The translations under genes and the position numbers were made by a program. Source: F1-120-MAGs118 sp013360535 (GTDB lineage Bacteria; Planctomycetota; UBA1135; GCA-002686595). From it: a stretch of DNA of 64,000 bases. Positions 19,047-27,482 of this stretch are shown here, in pieces. The notes under the pieces were generated by a model, which searched no databases, had not been told where the DNA came from, and worked only from the letters and a program-made list of their open reading frames with translations. The stretch spans positions 62,001 to 126,000 of the forward strand of contig JAPKHC010000002.1 of NCBI GenBank assembly GCA_026647215.1. Direction: 5' to 3'. The stretch's first letter is position 1, and each line of letters begins with the position of its first letter.

Positions 19047-21017
19047 TCAGCCGGTGAGCTGACGCTCCGCTGCGCGCAACGGATCGGGAGCCCCGAAGAG
19101 CACGAGCGTGTCCCCCGCCTCGAGGCGTCGCTCCCGTCCCGGCTCCAGTTCGCGCCGTCCGCTCCGCACGAGAGCCGTCACCACGACTTCTTTCAGCTCC
19201 AGTTCGCCGAGCGCGCGACCAATCGCCGCGCTTCCCGGAGCCAGGCGCACCGGCCTCAGGCGGTCGGCGTCCGCCGCGGCGTCCTGCTCCTCGCCCGGGA
19301 TTTCGCCCACGAAAATTCGCCGCAATTCGGCGTACTTTCCCGTCCGCTGCTCCTCGATCACGCTCAGGATGCGACCGAGCGGAACCCGCATCTCCTTCAG
19401 CACTTGCGAGGCCATCATCAGTCCCGCTTCGAGCGTCTCGGGAAAAACCGCGCTGGCACCAGCGTCGTAGAACTCGTCGACCGAATCCTCGTCGCGTGTT
19501 CGCACCATGACGGGCACCTCCGGCCACTGGCTGCGCACGAGGCGCAGCGTGCGGAGGCTGGCTGTGTTCTCTCCGTGGGCGAGCACGAGCAGCCTGGCCC
19601 GCGCGATGCCGAGCGCCTCGAGGATCTCACGCTGCCCGCTGTCGCCGTACACCACCGGCTCGCCGCCCTGGTGTGCCGTGCGGACCCGCGGGGCGTCGAG
19701 GTCGACCGCGATGAACGGTATGCCCTCCTGCTCCAGCACGTTGCCGATGCCCTGGCCCACGCGTCCGTATCCACCCAGGATCACGTGCCCCGCGAGAGTC
19801 GGTGAGATCGTCGTCGCGGTCGGCAGGCCGTCCATCTCGTCGCCATCCCGTCGCCGCGCGAGCCAGCGAGCCAAGGCCAGATTGTGGCGGATGAGCAGCG
19901 GCGCGAGCACGAAGGAGAGCAGCACGCTGAGCAGCACCGTCTGCGCGAGAAGCTCGCTGATGGCACCGGCGTCGAGGGCGAGCGCCAGCAACGCGAAGCC
20001 AAACTCCCCTCCGACGGCAACGACGATGCCGGTGCGCCACGCGAACAACCCGTCGCGCGTCGAGCGGTAGACGATCGCGGCCACGAGCAGCATCTTGGCG
20101 AGCAGCAGCCCCACGGCGCCACCCAGGGCCTGAGGCCAGATCGCCAGCAGCGCCACCGGATCGACGAGCATGCCGATCCCGACGAAGAACAGTCCCAGCA
20201 GCACGTCGCGGATCGGGCGCACGGTCGCCTCGACCTGATGGCGGAACTCGGTCTCACCGAGCACCATGCCCGCGAGGAAGGCGCCGAAGGCGAGCGACAG
20301 CCCGAAGGCGTGTGTGGTCCAGGCTGCCGTGAGAGACACGAACAGCACGGTCAACGTGAACAGCTCCGGAGAACGCTGCAGGGCCACCTGGTGAAAGAGC
20401 GGACTCAGGACGCGGCGACCGACGACGAACACGAGCACGAGCGCCAACAGGCCCTTGCCCAACGCTTGTCCGGCGATGGTGGCGACCGCGGCCGCGCCAA
20501 CGTTCGCCCCGGCCCCGAGCAGGGGAATCGCGACCACGAAAGGCACGGCCGTGATGTCCTGGAACACGCTGATCGCCACGCCCAGGCGTGCGTAGGGAGC
20601 GTGTTCCTCACGTTGCTCCGACAGCTGCTTGAGGAGGATCGAGGTCGACGATTGCGCCACGACCGCTCCGACCACGAACGCAGCTCCCCACGCCATTCCG
20701 AAGGCTGCGCACGAGAGCGCCACGAGCAGGGTGGTGAGGAGCACCTGCGCCGACCCGATGCCGAGGACGGTGCGCCGCAGGGCATGGATCTCGGGCAACG
20801 AGAAATTCAGCCCGACCGTGAAGAGCAGGAAGACGATTCCGAACTCGGCGAACTGCTGGAGCCCTTGTGCATCGACCACCGGTCCCGCCGTGTGCGGCCC
20901 GAGCACCACTCCCACGAGCAGGTATCCGAGGCTCGTCGGAAGGCGCAGTCGCTGGAAGGCGAGCACGATCAGGGTCGCCAACCCGAGCAACAGCAGAACC
21001 TGAGCGAGCCCGGCCAT
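19047..21017 (-). CDS. KefB/KefC-type CPA2 cation:proton antiporter with RCK domain
   Basis: Potassium/proton antiporter of the CPA2 family with 656 residues. The first 390 residues hold 12-13 membrane helices with the family motifs LGYLLVGVVLGP, FLLFTVGLNFSLPE and VVAQSSTSILLKQL. A cytosolic RCK_N (TrkA-N) domain follows at about 400-520, with the dinucleotide loop GGYGRVGQ and a downstream acidic residue (VDLD). A TrkA-C domain ends the protein (about 570-650). ATG 21017 is preferred to the TTG at 21026. Family members exchange K+ for H+ under NAD(H) or electrophile control; specificity here is unproven. No KefF/KefG ancillary subunit is adjacent. Confidence 0.9.
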   Translation of the reverse strand: MAGLAQVLLLLGLATLIVLAFQRLRLPTSLGYLLVGVVLGPHTAGPVVDAQGLQQFAEFGIVFLLFTVGLNFSLPEIHALRRTVLGIGSAQVLLTTLLVALSCAAFGMAWGAAFVVGAVVAQSSTSILLKQLSEQREEHAPYARLGVAISVFQDITAVPFVVAIPLLGAGANVGAAAVATIAGQALGKGLLALVLVFVVGRRVLSPLFHQVALQRSPELFTLTVLFVSLTAAWTTHAFGLSLAFGAFLAGMVLGETEFRHQVEATVRPIRDVLLGLFFVGIGMLVDPVALLAIWPQALGGAVGLLLAKMLLVAAIVYRSTRDGLFAWRTGIVVAVGGEFGFALLALALDAGAISELLAQTVLLSVLLSFVLAPLLIRHNLALARWLARRRDGDEMDGLPTATTISPTLAGHVILGGYGRVGQGIGNVLEQEGIPFIAVDLDAPRVRTAHQGGEPVVYGDSGQREILEALGIARARLLVLAHGENTASLRTLRLVRSQWPEVPVMVRTRDEDSVDEFYDAGASAVFPETLEAGLMMASQVLKEMRVPLGRILSVIEEQRTGKYAELRRIFVGEIPGEEQDAAADADRLRPVRLAPGSAAIGRALGELELKEVVVTALVRSGRRELEPGRERRLEAGDTLVLFGAPDPLRAAERQLTG

Positions 21018-21104
21018 GTCCCGCAACTTCTAGCGCATGTTCCACTCCGAGGACAGGGAAGGGCGCTTCCCGCAGGTCCACTTTCGCGTCATCCTCTTCG
21101 CCCC

Positions 21105-22241
21105 ATGCACTCCGTCCCGAGCGACTGCCTGTTCGTCGACAGTGACCTGCGCGCGCTGTTTGGCAATGCCGTGCGAGCTGGGGAGGGTGCGGCGCCGATC
21201 GACGACGCGCAGCTGCAAGCGGCGAGCCTCGACCTGCGCATCGGCCCCTACGCGGCGCGCATCCGCGCGGGTTTCCTGCCGGGCTCGACGGCGGTCGAGG
21301 CGCGACTCGAGGAGCTCGAGACGAGCCGGCTGTGGCTCGGCAGCGACGGAGCGGTGCTCGAGAAGGGCCTCGTGTACCTGCTGCCGCTCGAGGAGGAGCT
21401 CGCGCTGCCGCCGGGCGTGCGCGCGTCGTTCAATCCGCGCAGCTCGACGGGGCGCTGCGACCTGTTCACGCGTGTGCTCGTGCCGGGGCATCCGCGCTTC
21501 AACGAGACGCCGCCGGGATACAAGGGCAAGCTGTGGCTCGAAGTGGCGCCGCTCTCGTTCCCCGTGCGGCTGCGACGCGGGGATCGCCTGTGCCAGCTGC
21601 GGCTCTCGATCGGCGATCCGGCGCTCACGACCGAGGAGTTGCGCGCCGAGTACGAACGCACGCCGCTGTGCTGGGAAGGTGACCGGCCCGTCGAGCGCGA
21701 GCGTGTGCGCTTCGACGACGACGGAGGCATCGAGCTGCGGCTGGGCCTCGCGGGCCGCGAGCCCGCGGGCTGGCGCGCGCAGGGCCACACCGGCGTCGTG
21801 CACTTCAGTCGCGAAGGTGCGCACGACCCGCGCGAGTACTGGGAACCGGTGCATGCTCCCGACGGCACGTGCATCCTCTCGCCGGGCAGCTTCTACATCT
21901 TCGCCAGCCGGGAGCGCGTCGTGATCCCGCCGCACCTCGCGGCCGAGATGCTCCCCGTCGACGTCGACGTCGGCGAGATGCGCAACAACTACGCGGGTTT
22001 CTTCGACAACGGCTTCGGCTGGCGCGAGACGACGAGCGGCGGCCGCATGGGCACGGCGGCGGTGCTCGAGGTGCGCGCCCACGACGTGCCGTTCCTCGTG
22101 GAAGACGGTCAGGTCTTCTTCCGCCTGCGCTTCTACCGCTCGCACGGCGTTCCGGCGCGCCTGTACGCCGAGGGGCGCTCGAAGTCGAGCTACCGCGACC
22201 AGGACCTCACGCTCGCGCGTTGCTTCCGGCGCTCGAACTGA
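21105..22241 (+). CDS. dcd: dCTP deaminase, long two-domain (PF06559-type) form
   Basis: Converts dCTP to dUTP for thymidylate synthesis. At 378 residues it is about twice the length of the E. coli enzyme and matches the duplicated form known mainly from Alphaproteobacteria. The N-terminal half carries FNPRSSTGRCDLFTRV (near 107-122) and PGYKGKLWLEV with RRGDRLCQLRL. The C-terminal half repeats the dUTPase-like fold (YIFASRERVVIPPHLAAEM, ending in the tail GRSKSSYRDQDL). The ATG at 21105 follows an 87-nt gap from the divergent antiporter. Its last 35 nt overlap the convergent symporter gene. Confidence 0.85.
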   Translation: MHSVPSDCLFVDSDLRALFGNAVRAGEGAAPIDDAQLQAASLDLRIGPYAARIRAGFLPGSTAVEARLEELETSRLWLGSDGAVLEKGLVYLLPLEEELALPPGVRASFNPRSSTGRCDLFTRVLVPGHPRFNETPPGYKGKLWLEVAPLSFPVRLRRGDRLCQLRLSIGDPALTTEELRAEYERTPLCWEGDRPVERERVRFDDDGGIELRLGLAGREPAGWRAQGHTGVVHFSREGAHDPREYWEPVHAPDGTCILSPGSFYIFASRERVVIPPHLAAEMLPVDVDVGEMRNNYAGFFDNGFGWRETTSGGRMGTAAVLEVRAHDVPFLVEDGQVFFRLRFYRSHGVPARLYAEGRSKSSYRDQDLTLARCFRRSN

Positions 22242-23685
22242 ACGGACGCCAGCCGCGGGCGAGCGAGAGGGCGAGCACGACGGTCACGTTGACAGCAAGC
22301 CCCCACAGGCCTTCGTGCACGCCCCAGGGCGACCAGCCCGGCTCGAACTTGAGCAGCACGCAGGTCACGACTCCGCAGATCAGGCCTGCGTGAACCGCGA
22401 TGCCGTCGCGACGACGGCCGAGCAGCGAGATGAGCAAGCCGGGGAAGAACTGCGCGACCGGGCCGTAGGCGTACAGCAGGAGGCGCACGAGGTCGCCTTC
22501 GTAGGTCACGGCCAGCGCGTAGGAAGCGGCGAGGAGCACGACGATCAGGATGCGCACCGCGCGCCGTTCCGCGGTCGAGCTCAGCTTCCGGCCGAGCGCC
22601 GTGATCCAGCCGTCGCGCACGAGGATCGACGCCGACGCATGCGCGATCGCATCGCCGGTCGACATGCCCGCGGCGAGCGCCCCCGCGCAGAACAGCCCGA
22701 CCACCAGCGCTGGCAGGTCGAGGCTCATCAGGATGTGCGGCAGGATCTGCTCGGGATTCGGCGGCGGAGTCGGGAACAGCACACCCGCAAAACCGATCAG
22801 GAAGATCGGCACGAGGAACACCATGAACGTCGGATAGAACACGACCGTCCGGCGCAGCGTGCGGTCGTCGCGCGCGGAGAAGGCCTTCATGAAGAGGTGT
22901 GGCCAGCAGGTGAAGCCCACCATCGAGATCAGGCCCGAGGTCACGAACCACTGGCCGGTCTTCGCGCCCGGCACCGAGAGGAAACGCGTCGCAGCGTCGC
23001 CCGCGACCTCCAGCTTGGCGGCCGCGATCTGCTCGAACATCGCGCCGACGCCGCCGTAGAGCTTGTACGGCAGCCACAACCCGAAAGCCCACGCGAGCGC
23101 CATCATCAGCACGCCCTGGAACACGTTGGTCCAGCCGACGCCGAGAACACCGCTCTTCAGGACGTACGCGAGCACGACGAGGTAACACACCCCACCGCCC
23201 AGCCACTCCGGAACCTGGCCCTCGGTCAGGCGGTTGACGACGAGCCCCGCGCCCTTGATCTGCAGCGCGAGGTACGGAATGAACGAGAGCGCGCTGACGA
23301 GCGCCATCGTGCCCGCGAGCCAGCGATCGCCGCAGGCGCCCGCCACCATCTCGGCCTGCGTGATGTAGCCGTGCTGGCGTCCGAGCTTCGCCGCGAGCGG
23401 CCCGAGGAAGTAGAACGGGATGAAGCCCACGAGCCCGTATCCGAGCACGTAGAACACCGCCGCGCCCGACGTGTAGGCGAGGCCCGGTGTCGCGAGGAAC
23501 GAGAAGGCCGAGAAGACCGTCGCGCCCGTGATGAAGTACATCAGCAACGGACCGAGCGCGCGGTCCCCAGCGACATAGCCGACGGCGGAATCCGTCGCGC
23601 CCTTGCCGCCGCGCATGCCGACCCACAGGCAGCCGAGCAGGTACAGCACGGAGACGCCGGAGATGATCCATGCGTCGGAGCTCAC
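22207..23685 (-). CDS. Sodium:solute symporter (SSS family)
   Basis: Membrane transporter of 492 residues and about 13 hydrophobic helices. The SSS signature is visible in the GDRALGPLLMYFITGATVFSAFSFL segment and in GFTCWPHLFMKAFSARD, both typical of this family. A GTG start overlaps the stop of the small DUF3311 gene by 4 nt (GTGA), so the pair is translationally coupled. The combination of a DUF3311 protein and an SSS permease is common (pantothenate, acetate and monocarboxylate-type carriers), but the substrate cannot be named. Its 3' end overlaps the convergent dcd gene by 35 nt, an unusually long tail-to-tail overlap. Confidence 0.88.
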   Translation of the reverse strand: MSSDAWIISGVSVLYLLGCLWVGMRGGKGATDSAVGYVAGDRALGPLLMYFITGATVFSAFSFLATPGLAYTSGAAVFYVLGYGLVGFIPFYFLGPLAAKLGRQHGYITQAEMVAGACGDRWLAGTMALVSALSFIPYLALQIKGAGLVVNRLTEGQVPEWLGGGVCYLVVLAYVLKSGVLGVGWTNVFQGVLMMALAWAFGLWLPYKLYGGVGAMFEQIAAAKLEVAGDAATRFLSVPGAKTGQWFVTSGLISMVGFTCWPHLFMKAFSARDDRTLRRTVVFYPTFMVFLVPIFLIGFAGVLFPTPPPNPEQILPHILMSLDLPALVVGLFCAGALAAGMSTGDAIAHASASILVRDGWITALGRKLSSTAERRAVRILIVVLLAASYALAVTYEGDLVRLLLYAYGPVAQFFPGLLISLLGRRRDGIAVHAGLICGVVTCVLLKFEPGWSPWGVHEGLWGLAVNVTVVLALSLARGWRPFSSSAGSNARA

Positions 23686-23942
23686 GCGTCCCGCTTTCCG
23701 GCGGCCTCAGTGCGCTCGCGCTCGACCTCGCCCTTGCGTGTCCAGCGCTCGTAGAGCAGCAGCGACACGAACACGCTCACCAGCCACAGCAGCGCCCACA
23801 CGAGCGACCAAGGCAGCCCGAGCACGAACGGACGCGCGTTCGAGCCCCACCACAGGTACCCCGGGCCCACGACGCAGACCGCCGCGACCAACGCGTGGCC
23901 GGCGAACAGGTAGTGCGGGAGCTTCGACCGGGAGCCGAACAT
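23682..23942 (-). CDS. DUF3311-type small membrane protein, symporter partner
   Basis: An 86-residue protein with two membrane helices (about 11-28 and 38-60) separated by a short loop containing RPFVLGLPWSLVWALLW, the DUF3311 hallmark of a small residue, Leu, Pro and Trp pattern. The tail is cytosolic and charged. The ATG at 23942 is chosen over an upstream GTG at 23999, which would add a basic stretch with no family support. It overlaps the following symporter gene by 4 nt and presumably assists or stabilises that permease. Function beyond this pairing is unknown. Confidence 0.78.
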   Translation of the reverse strand: MFGSRSKLPHYLFAGHALVAAVCVVGPGYLWWGSNARPFVLGLPWSLVWALLWLVSVFVSLLLYERWTRKGEVERERTEAAGKRDA

Positions 23943-24030
23943 GGCCGACCGGGCACGGCGGACCCAAACCAGGCTGGGGCTCCCGCGCACCGTTCCCACG
24001 CGGGGAAACGCGCGCGAGCCCGCGCCGGGC

Positions 24031-24156
24031 TCAGATCTTGCCGTGCTTCGCGCGCTGGCGGCGGTTGGTCTTGCGACCGCCCTTGGTCCGCTGGCGGGTC
24101 CGGTAGCCGGTCTTCTTGGCGTGCTTGGCCTTGCTTCTGCGCGTGTTGATCTTCAT
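24031..24156 (-). CDS. rpmH: Ribosomal protein bL34-like (41 aa)
   Basis: A very basic 41-residue protein beginning MKINTRRSKAKHAKK. Its core GYRTRQRTKGGRK followed by RRQRAKHGK aligns with the bL34 pattern HGFRxRMxTKxGRxVLxRRRAKGRK. It is almost certainly the large-subunit protein bL34, although the N-terminus departs from the usual MKRTFQPS. The gene is not next to rnpA, yidC or dnaA, its normal neighbours; it stands alone between fumC and the DUF3311 gene. A -35/-10 pair lies 25-60 nt upstream. Another small basic ribosomal protein is a weaker alternative. Confidence 0.75.
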   Translation of the reverse strand: MKINTRRSKAKHAKKTGYRTRQRTKGGRKTNRRQRAKHGKI

Positions 24157-24186
24157 GTGGGGTAGGACCCTTTTTTGGGGTGAGGG

Positions 24187-24215
24187 AGTGTAGGGACGCC
24201 GGGCCGTCCCGTCAG
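24187..24215 (-). promoter_or_regulatory. Probable promoter of the bL34-like gene
   Basis: On the minus strand, CTGACG (24215-24210) and TACACT (24192-24187) are 17 nt apart, and the ATG follows about 30 nt after the -10. Part of the spacer forms a 6-bp inverted repeat (24193-24198 with 24205-24210), which could also serve as the end of the fumC transcript. Spacing is ideal but both boxes are imperfect. Confidence 0.4.
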
Positions 24216-24281
24216 CCCAAATCTGGAAGCGGGCCTGTGCCGGGGCGTCGGGAGGGGGGCCGGAGACCGAGCGCCGCTGTT

Positions 24282-25706
24282 TCAGCCTCCGGACATGCTC
24301 ATGCCCTTCCTGGGCGCGACCATGTCGGTGGGGATCACGGCCTTGTCGAAGGCCTCGCCGGTCATCAGGCCGAGCTCGACCACGCTCTCGCGCAGCGTCA
24401 GGCCCTTCTTGTGGGCGTTCTTGGCCACCTTGGCGGCGTTGTCGTAGCCGATGTGGCGGTTGAGCGCCGTGACGAGCATCAGCGACTTCTTCATCAGCTC
24501 GTCGACACGCGCGGTGTCGAGCTCGAGCCCGGCGATGCAGTTCTCGCGGAACGAGTCGCAGGCGTCGGCCAGGAGGCGCGCCGACTCGAGCACGTTGTGG
24601 ATCATCACCGGCTTGAACACGTTGAGCTCGAAGTTGCCCATCGAGCCCGCGACCGTGATCGCCGCGTCGTTGCCCATGACCTGCACGCACACCATGGTCA
24701 TCGCCTCGCACTGCGTCGGGTTGACCTTGCCCGGCATGATCGAGCTGCCCGGCTCGTTCTCCGGCAGCTTGAGCTCACCGATGCCGCAACGCGGGCCGGA
24801 GCCGAGCCAGCGCACGTCGTTGGCGATCTTCATCAGCGCCGCAGCGGCGGTCTTGTAGGAGCCCGAGAGGAACACGAGCGCGTCGTGGGCCGCCAGCGTC
24901 GCGAACTTGTTGGGCGCGGTCTTGAACGGCAGGCCCGTCTCCTCGGCGATCTTCTTCGCGACCAGCTTGGCGTAGTCGGGGTGCGTGTTGAGGCCGGTGC
25001 CGACCGCGGTGCCACCGAGCGCGAGCTCGTACACGCCGGGCAGCGTCGCCGCGATCGCGCGGCGCACGTCCTTGAGCTGCTGCACGTAGCCGGAGAACTC
25101 CTGACCGACGGTGAGCGGGGTCGCGTCCTGCAGGTGCGTGCGGCCGATCTTCACGACCTTCTTCCAGGCCGCCGACTTCTTCGCGAGTTCCTGCTCGAGC
25201 GCCTCGAGCGCGGGCAGCAGGCGGTTGACGGTCTGTTCCGCTGCGGCGATGTGCATCGCGGTCGGGAAGGCGTCGTTCGAGGATTGCGCGCGGTTGACAT
25301 GGTCGTTGGGGTGGATCGGCTTCTTCGAGCCGAGCGCTCCGCCGAGCATCTGGATCGCGCGGTTGGAGATCACCTCGTTGGCGTTCATGTTCGACTGCGT
25401 GCCCGAACCGGTCTGCCACACGACCAGCGGGAAGTGCTCGTCGAGCTTGCCCGCGATCACCTCGTCCGCGGCCGCCAGCAGCGCCTTGTGCTGCTTCTTG
25501 GTCAACATGGCGAGCTCGCCGAGCTCGAGGTTGGCCTGCGCCGCGCACTTCTTGACCACTCCCAGCGCGCGGATCATCGGGCGGTTGAAGCGGTGCCCGC
25601 CGATCTTGAAGTTCTGGCGCGAGCGCTGGGTCTGGGCGCCGTACAGGGCCTCGGCGGGAACTTCGATCGGGCCGAAGGAATCGCTCTCGGTGCGGGTGGC
25701 GGTCAT
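24282..25706 (-). CDS. fumC: Class II fumarate hydratase
   Basis: Iron-independent fumarase converting fumarate to malate in the TCA cycle. It has 474 residues and the full set of class II motifs: SGTQSNMN (101-108), GRTHLQDATP with catalytic His191, and the superfamily signature GSSIMPGKVNP (320-330) that carries the catalytic serine loop. The C-terminus ends in a small Met/Ser/Gly tail. Class II argininosuccinate lyase and aspartase have different residues around the THLQDATP region, so fumarase is the best call. A good promoter lies 48-78 nt upstream. Confidence 0.95.
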   Translation of the reverse strand: MTATRTESDSFGPIEVPAEALYGAQTQRSRQNFKIGGHRFNRPMIRALGVVKKCAAQANLELGELAMLTKKQHKALLAAADEVIAGKLDEHFPLVVWQTGSGTQSNMNANEVISNRAIQMLGGALGSKKPIHPNDHVNRAQSSNDAFPTAMHIAAAEQTVNRLLPALEALEQELAKKSAAWKKVVKIGRTHLQDATPLTVGQEFSGYVQQLKDVRRAIAATLPGVYELALGGTAVGTGLNTHPDYAKLVAKKIAEETGLPFKTAPNKFATLAAHDALVFLSGSYKTAAAALMKIANDVRWLGSGPRCGIGELKLPENEPGSSIMPGKVNPTQCEAMTMVCVQVMGNDAAITVAGSMGNFELNVFKPVMIHNVLESARLLADACDSFRENCIAGLELDTARVDELMKKSLMLVTALNRHIGYDNAAKVAKNAHKKGLTLRESVVELGLMTGEAFDKAVIPTDMVAPRKGMSMSGG

Positions 25707-25753
25707 GGCGGGAGGTCCGTGGTTCTGCGGTTGGGCGAAACTCGAAGCGCAGG

Positions 25754-25783
25754 AGAATAGGAACCTCCCCCACTCACGGACAA
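25754..25783 (-). promoter_or_regulatory. Probable fumC promoter
   Basis: On the minus strand TTGTCC (25783-25778) and TATTCT (25759-25754) are separated by 18 nt, and the fumC ATG follows 47 nt after the -10. The downstream sequence CTCCTGCGC is shared with the region before ppk1, giving the recurring form CTATNCTCCTGCGC. This is the best sigma-70-type pair I could find in the window. Confidence 0.45.
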
Positions 25784-25853
25784 CGCCGCCGCAGTCCGTA
25801 CGGCCCCCGCCAGAGACGTCGCATCCCGCGCGGCGTCCTCCGCCGCACGCGCC

Positions 25854-26954
25854 TCAATTGCCGGCGAACTTCGGCTTTTCCTTGTCCCACCACTCCCGCC
25901 AGGCCTTGACGCGCTTGGCGCGCTCGGCGGCGTCGTTCGACTGGGCGTCGAAGGGCAGGTCGCGGCGCGTGATCGCGCGCAGGGACAGGTAGGCCGCCTC
26001 GCGCACCACCCCTTCGCTGTCCTCCAGCGTCTGGATCAGCGGCTCGACCGCGATCGGATTGCCGAGGTCGCCGAGCGTGCGGGCTGCCGCCATGCGCAGG
26101 AAGATGTCCTGATCGGAGAGCAAGGGCAGCACGTGCTGCGCCGCCGCGGGATCGCGCGTCGCGGCTAGGGCCACGAGCGCGCCATAGCGCTCGCTGACGC
26201 TCTCGTTCTTCAACTGCTGCACGAGCGGCCACCAGCTCGGGCGCTCTTCGACCGGCGCGGCCTGCGGCTGGGCCGCCTGGTCCGCGCGCAGCGCCTCGAT
26301 CTCGGCTTCCATCCACTCCTGACTCTCGCGCGCGCCGATCTGCAGGTCGTTGACGTGCTTTTGCAGCGTGAGCAGCTCGCCGTCGTGCCGCTCGAGCCGC
26401 GACAGGGCATCGTCGAGGCGCGCGACGCTGCCTTGCACGAGCGTGAGGGAGCCGCGCAGTTCGTCGGCGGAGCGTGCCGCATTCCCGGCGTGCAGCACCT
26501 GCGTGTTCCCCAGGGCCGCCAGCTCCGTATCGAGCCGGCCCGTCAGCGTCGCGCGCAGCTCCTCGCGCGCCGAACGCTCGCTCGCGAGCTGGCGCGACAG
26601 TTCCGCGATGCGCTCCTGCGCGAGCGCGAGCTCGGTCGACTGGCCCGAGTGCAGCTTGCCGAACTCACCGTGCACCCAGTACCCGACAAAAGCGACGCCG
26701 CCGAGCGCGAGGGCCGCGAGCGTGAGCGCCGCGTAGGCTCCACCGGGCTCGCGTGCGCTGGCCGCTGCGTGCGCGTGGCCGTGCGAATGCACCGGCGCGG
26801 CGTGCGTGGGTGCGGGCGCTCCCGGCGCCGGCGTCATCGACTGGTTGCAGGAGGCGCACACCACACGCCCCTTGATGCGGAAGGCCCGCCCTCCGTCGAG
26901 GTCCGACAGCGGCACCGACTCGTTGCACAGGTCGCAGAAGAGGATCTCGGTCAT
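25854..26954 (-). CDS. Membrane protein with zinc ribbon, coiled coil and HEAT repeats
   Basis: A 366-residue protein with four parts. First is an N-terminal zinc ribbon with Cys pairs at 7/10 and 33/36. Next is a Pro/Ala/His-rich linker and one membrane helix (about 73-94). A long coiled coil follows (about 105-240; IAELSRQLASERSAREELR). Last are HEAT repeats (about 245-330), ending in the motif KRVKAWREWWDKEKPKF (Trp352, 355, 356). The topology suggests a cytosolic ribbon and a periplasmic coiled coil/HEAT arm. The ATG at 26954 is clear; the frame extends upstream only as shadow. Two other proteins in this window share the terminal WRxW-type motif. Function is unknown. Confidence 0.75.
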   Translation of the reverse strand: MTEILFCDLCNESVPLSDLDGGRAFRIKGRVVCASCNQSMTPAPGAPAPTHAAPVHSHGHAHAAASAREPGGAYAALTLAALALGGVAFVGYWVHGEFGKLHSGQSTELALAQERIAELSRQLASERSAREELRATLTGRLDTELAALGNTQVLHAGNAARSADELRGSLTLVQGSVARLDDALSRLERHDGELLTLQKHVNDLQIGARESQEWMEAEIEALRADQAAQPQAAPVEERPSWWPLVQQLKNESVSERYGALVALAATRDPAAAQHVLPLLSDQDIFLRMAAARTLGDLGNPIAVEPLIQTLEDSEGVVREAAYLSLRAITRRDLPFDAQSNDAAERAKRVKAWREWWDKEKPKFAGN

Positions 26955-27069
26955 GACGGGTCCAACCTTCCAGAGGGCGCCGGGGCGCGGGCGCGGTGAG
27001 GAGTTATACTGCGCCGCGTTCGCCGTGCGCCGCTGCGTGCCGCCTGCGAGATAGCCGTCGCCCCAAGCC

Positions 27070-27462
27070 GTGTCACCGCTGCCTCCCGCAAGTCCCAGGT
27101 TCGATCGGCTCGGGCTGGAATTCCTCGCGGACTTCCTCGGACGCGCGCAGCGCCATCGCCCCGACAACCTCGAGGCGCTGGCCGAGCTCGGCGCGGTGTA
27201 CACGCGGCTGGGCCGTTATCGCGAAGGGCTCGCGATCGACCGGCGCCTCGTGGCGCTCGATCCGGCGAACCCGACGGCCCACTACAACCTCGCCTGCTCG
27301 CTGGCGTTGTGTGGCGAGCGTGAGGCCGCGCTCGATGCGCTCGAGGAAGCGCTGAAGCACGGCTACGACGACGCCGCGCACCTCTCGAGCGACGTCGATC
27401 TGCAGGCGCTGCGCGACGAAGCGCGCTTTCTCGCCCTCGTCGAGCGCCTGAAGCGAAAGTGA
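27070..27462 (+). CDS. Small TPR-repeat protein
   Basis: A 130-residue soluble protein made mostly of tetratricopeptide repeats, starting at GTG 27070. Clear repeat cores are 'LEALAELGAVYTRLGRYREGLAIDRRLVALDP' followed by 'AHYNLACSLALCGEREAALDALEEAL', with canonical Ala8, Gly and Ala20 positions. The final helix ends in a half-repeat around LSSDVDLQALRDEARFLALV, a pattern common in stand-alone bacterial TPR proteins. There is no signal peptide. It is divergent from the zinc-ribbon/HEAT gene; a TATACT -10-like box lies near 27004-27009. It probably acts as a scaffold; the partner is unknown. Confidence 0.75.
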   Translation: MSPLPPASPRFDRLGLEFLADFLGRAQRHRPDNLEALAELGAVYTRLGRYREGLAIDRRLVALDPANPTAHYNLACSLALCGEREAALDALEEALKHGYDDAAHLSSDVDLQALRDEARFLALVERLKRK

Positions 27463-27482
27463 GCGTGCCGGCGAGCGTTCGC

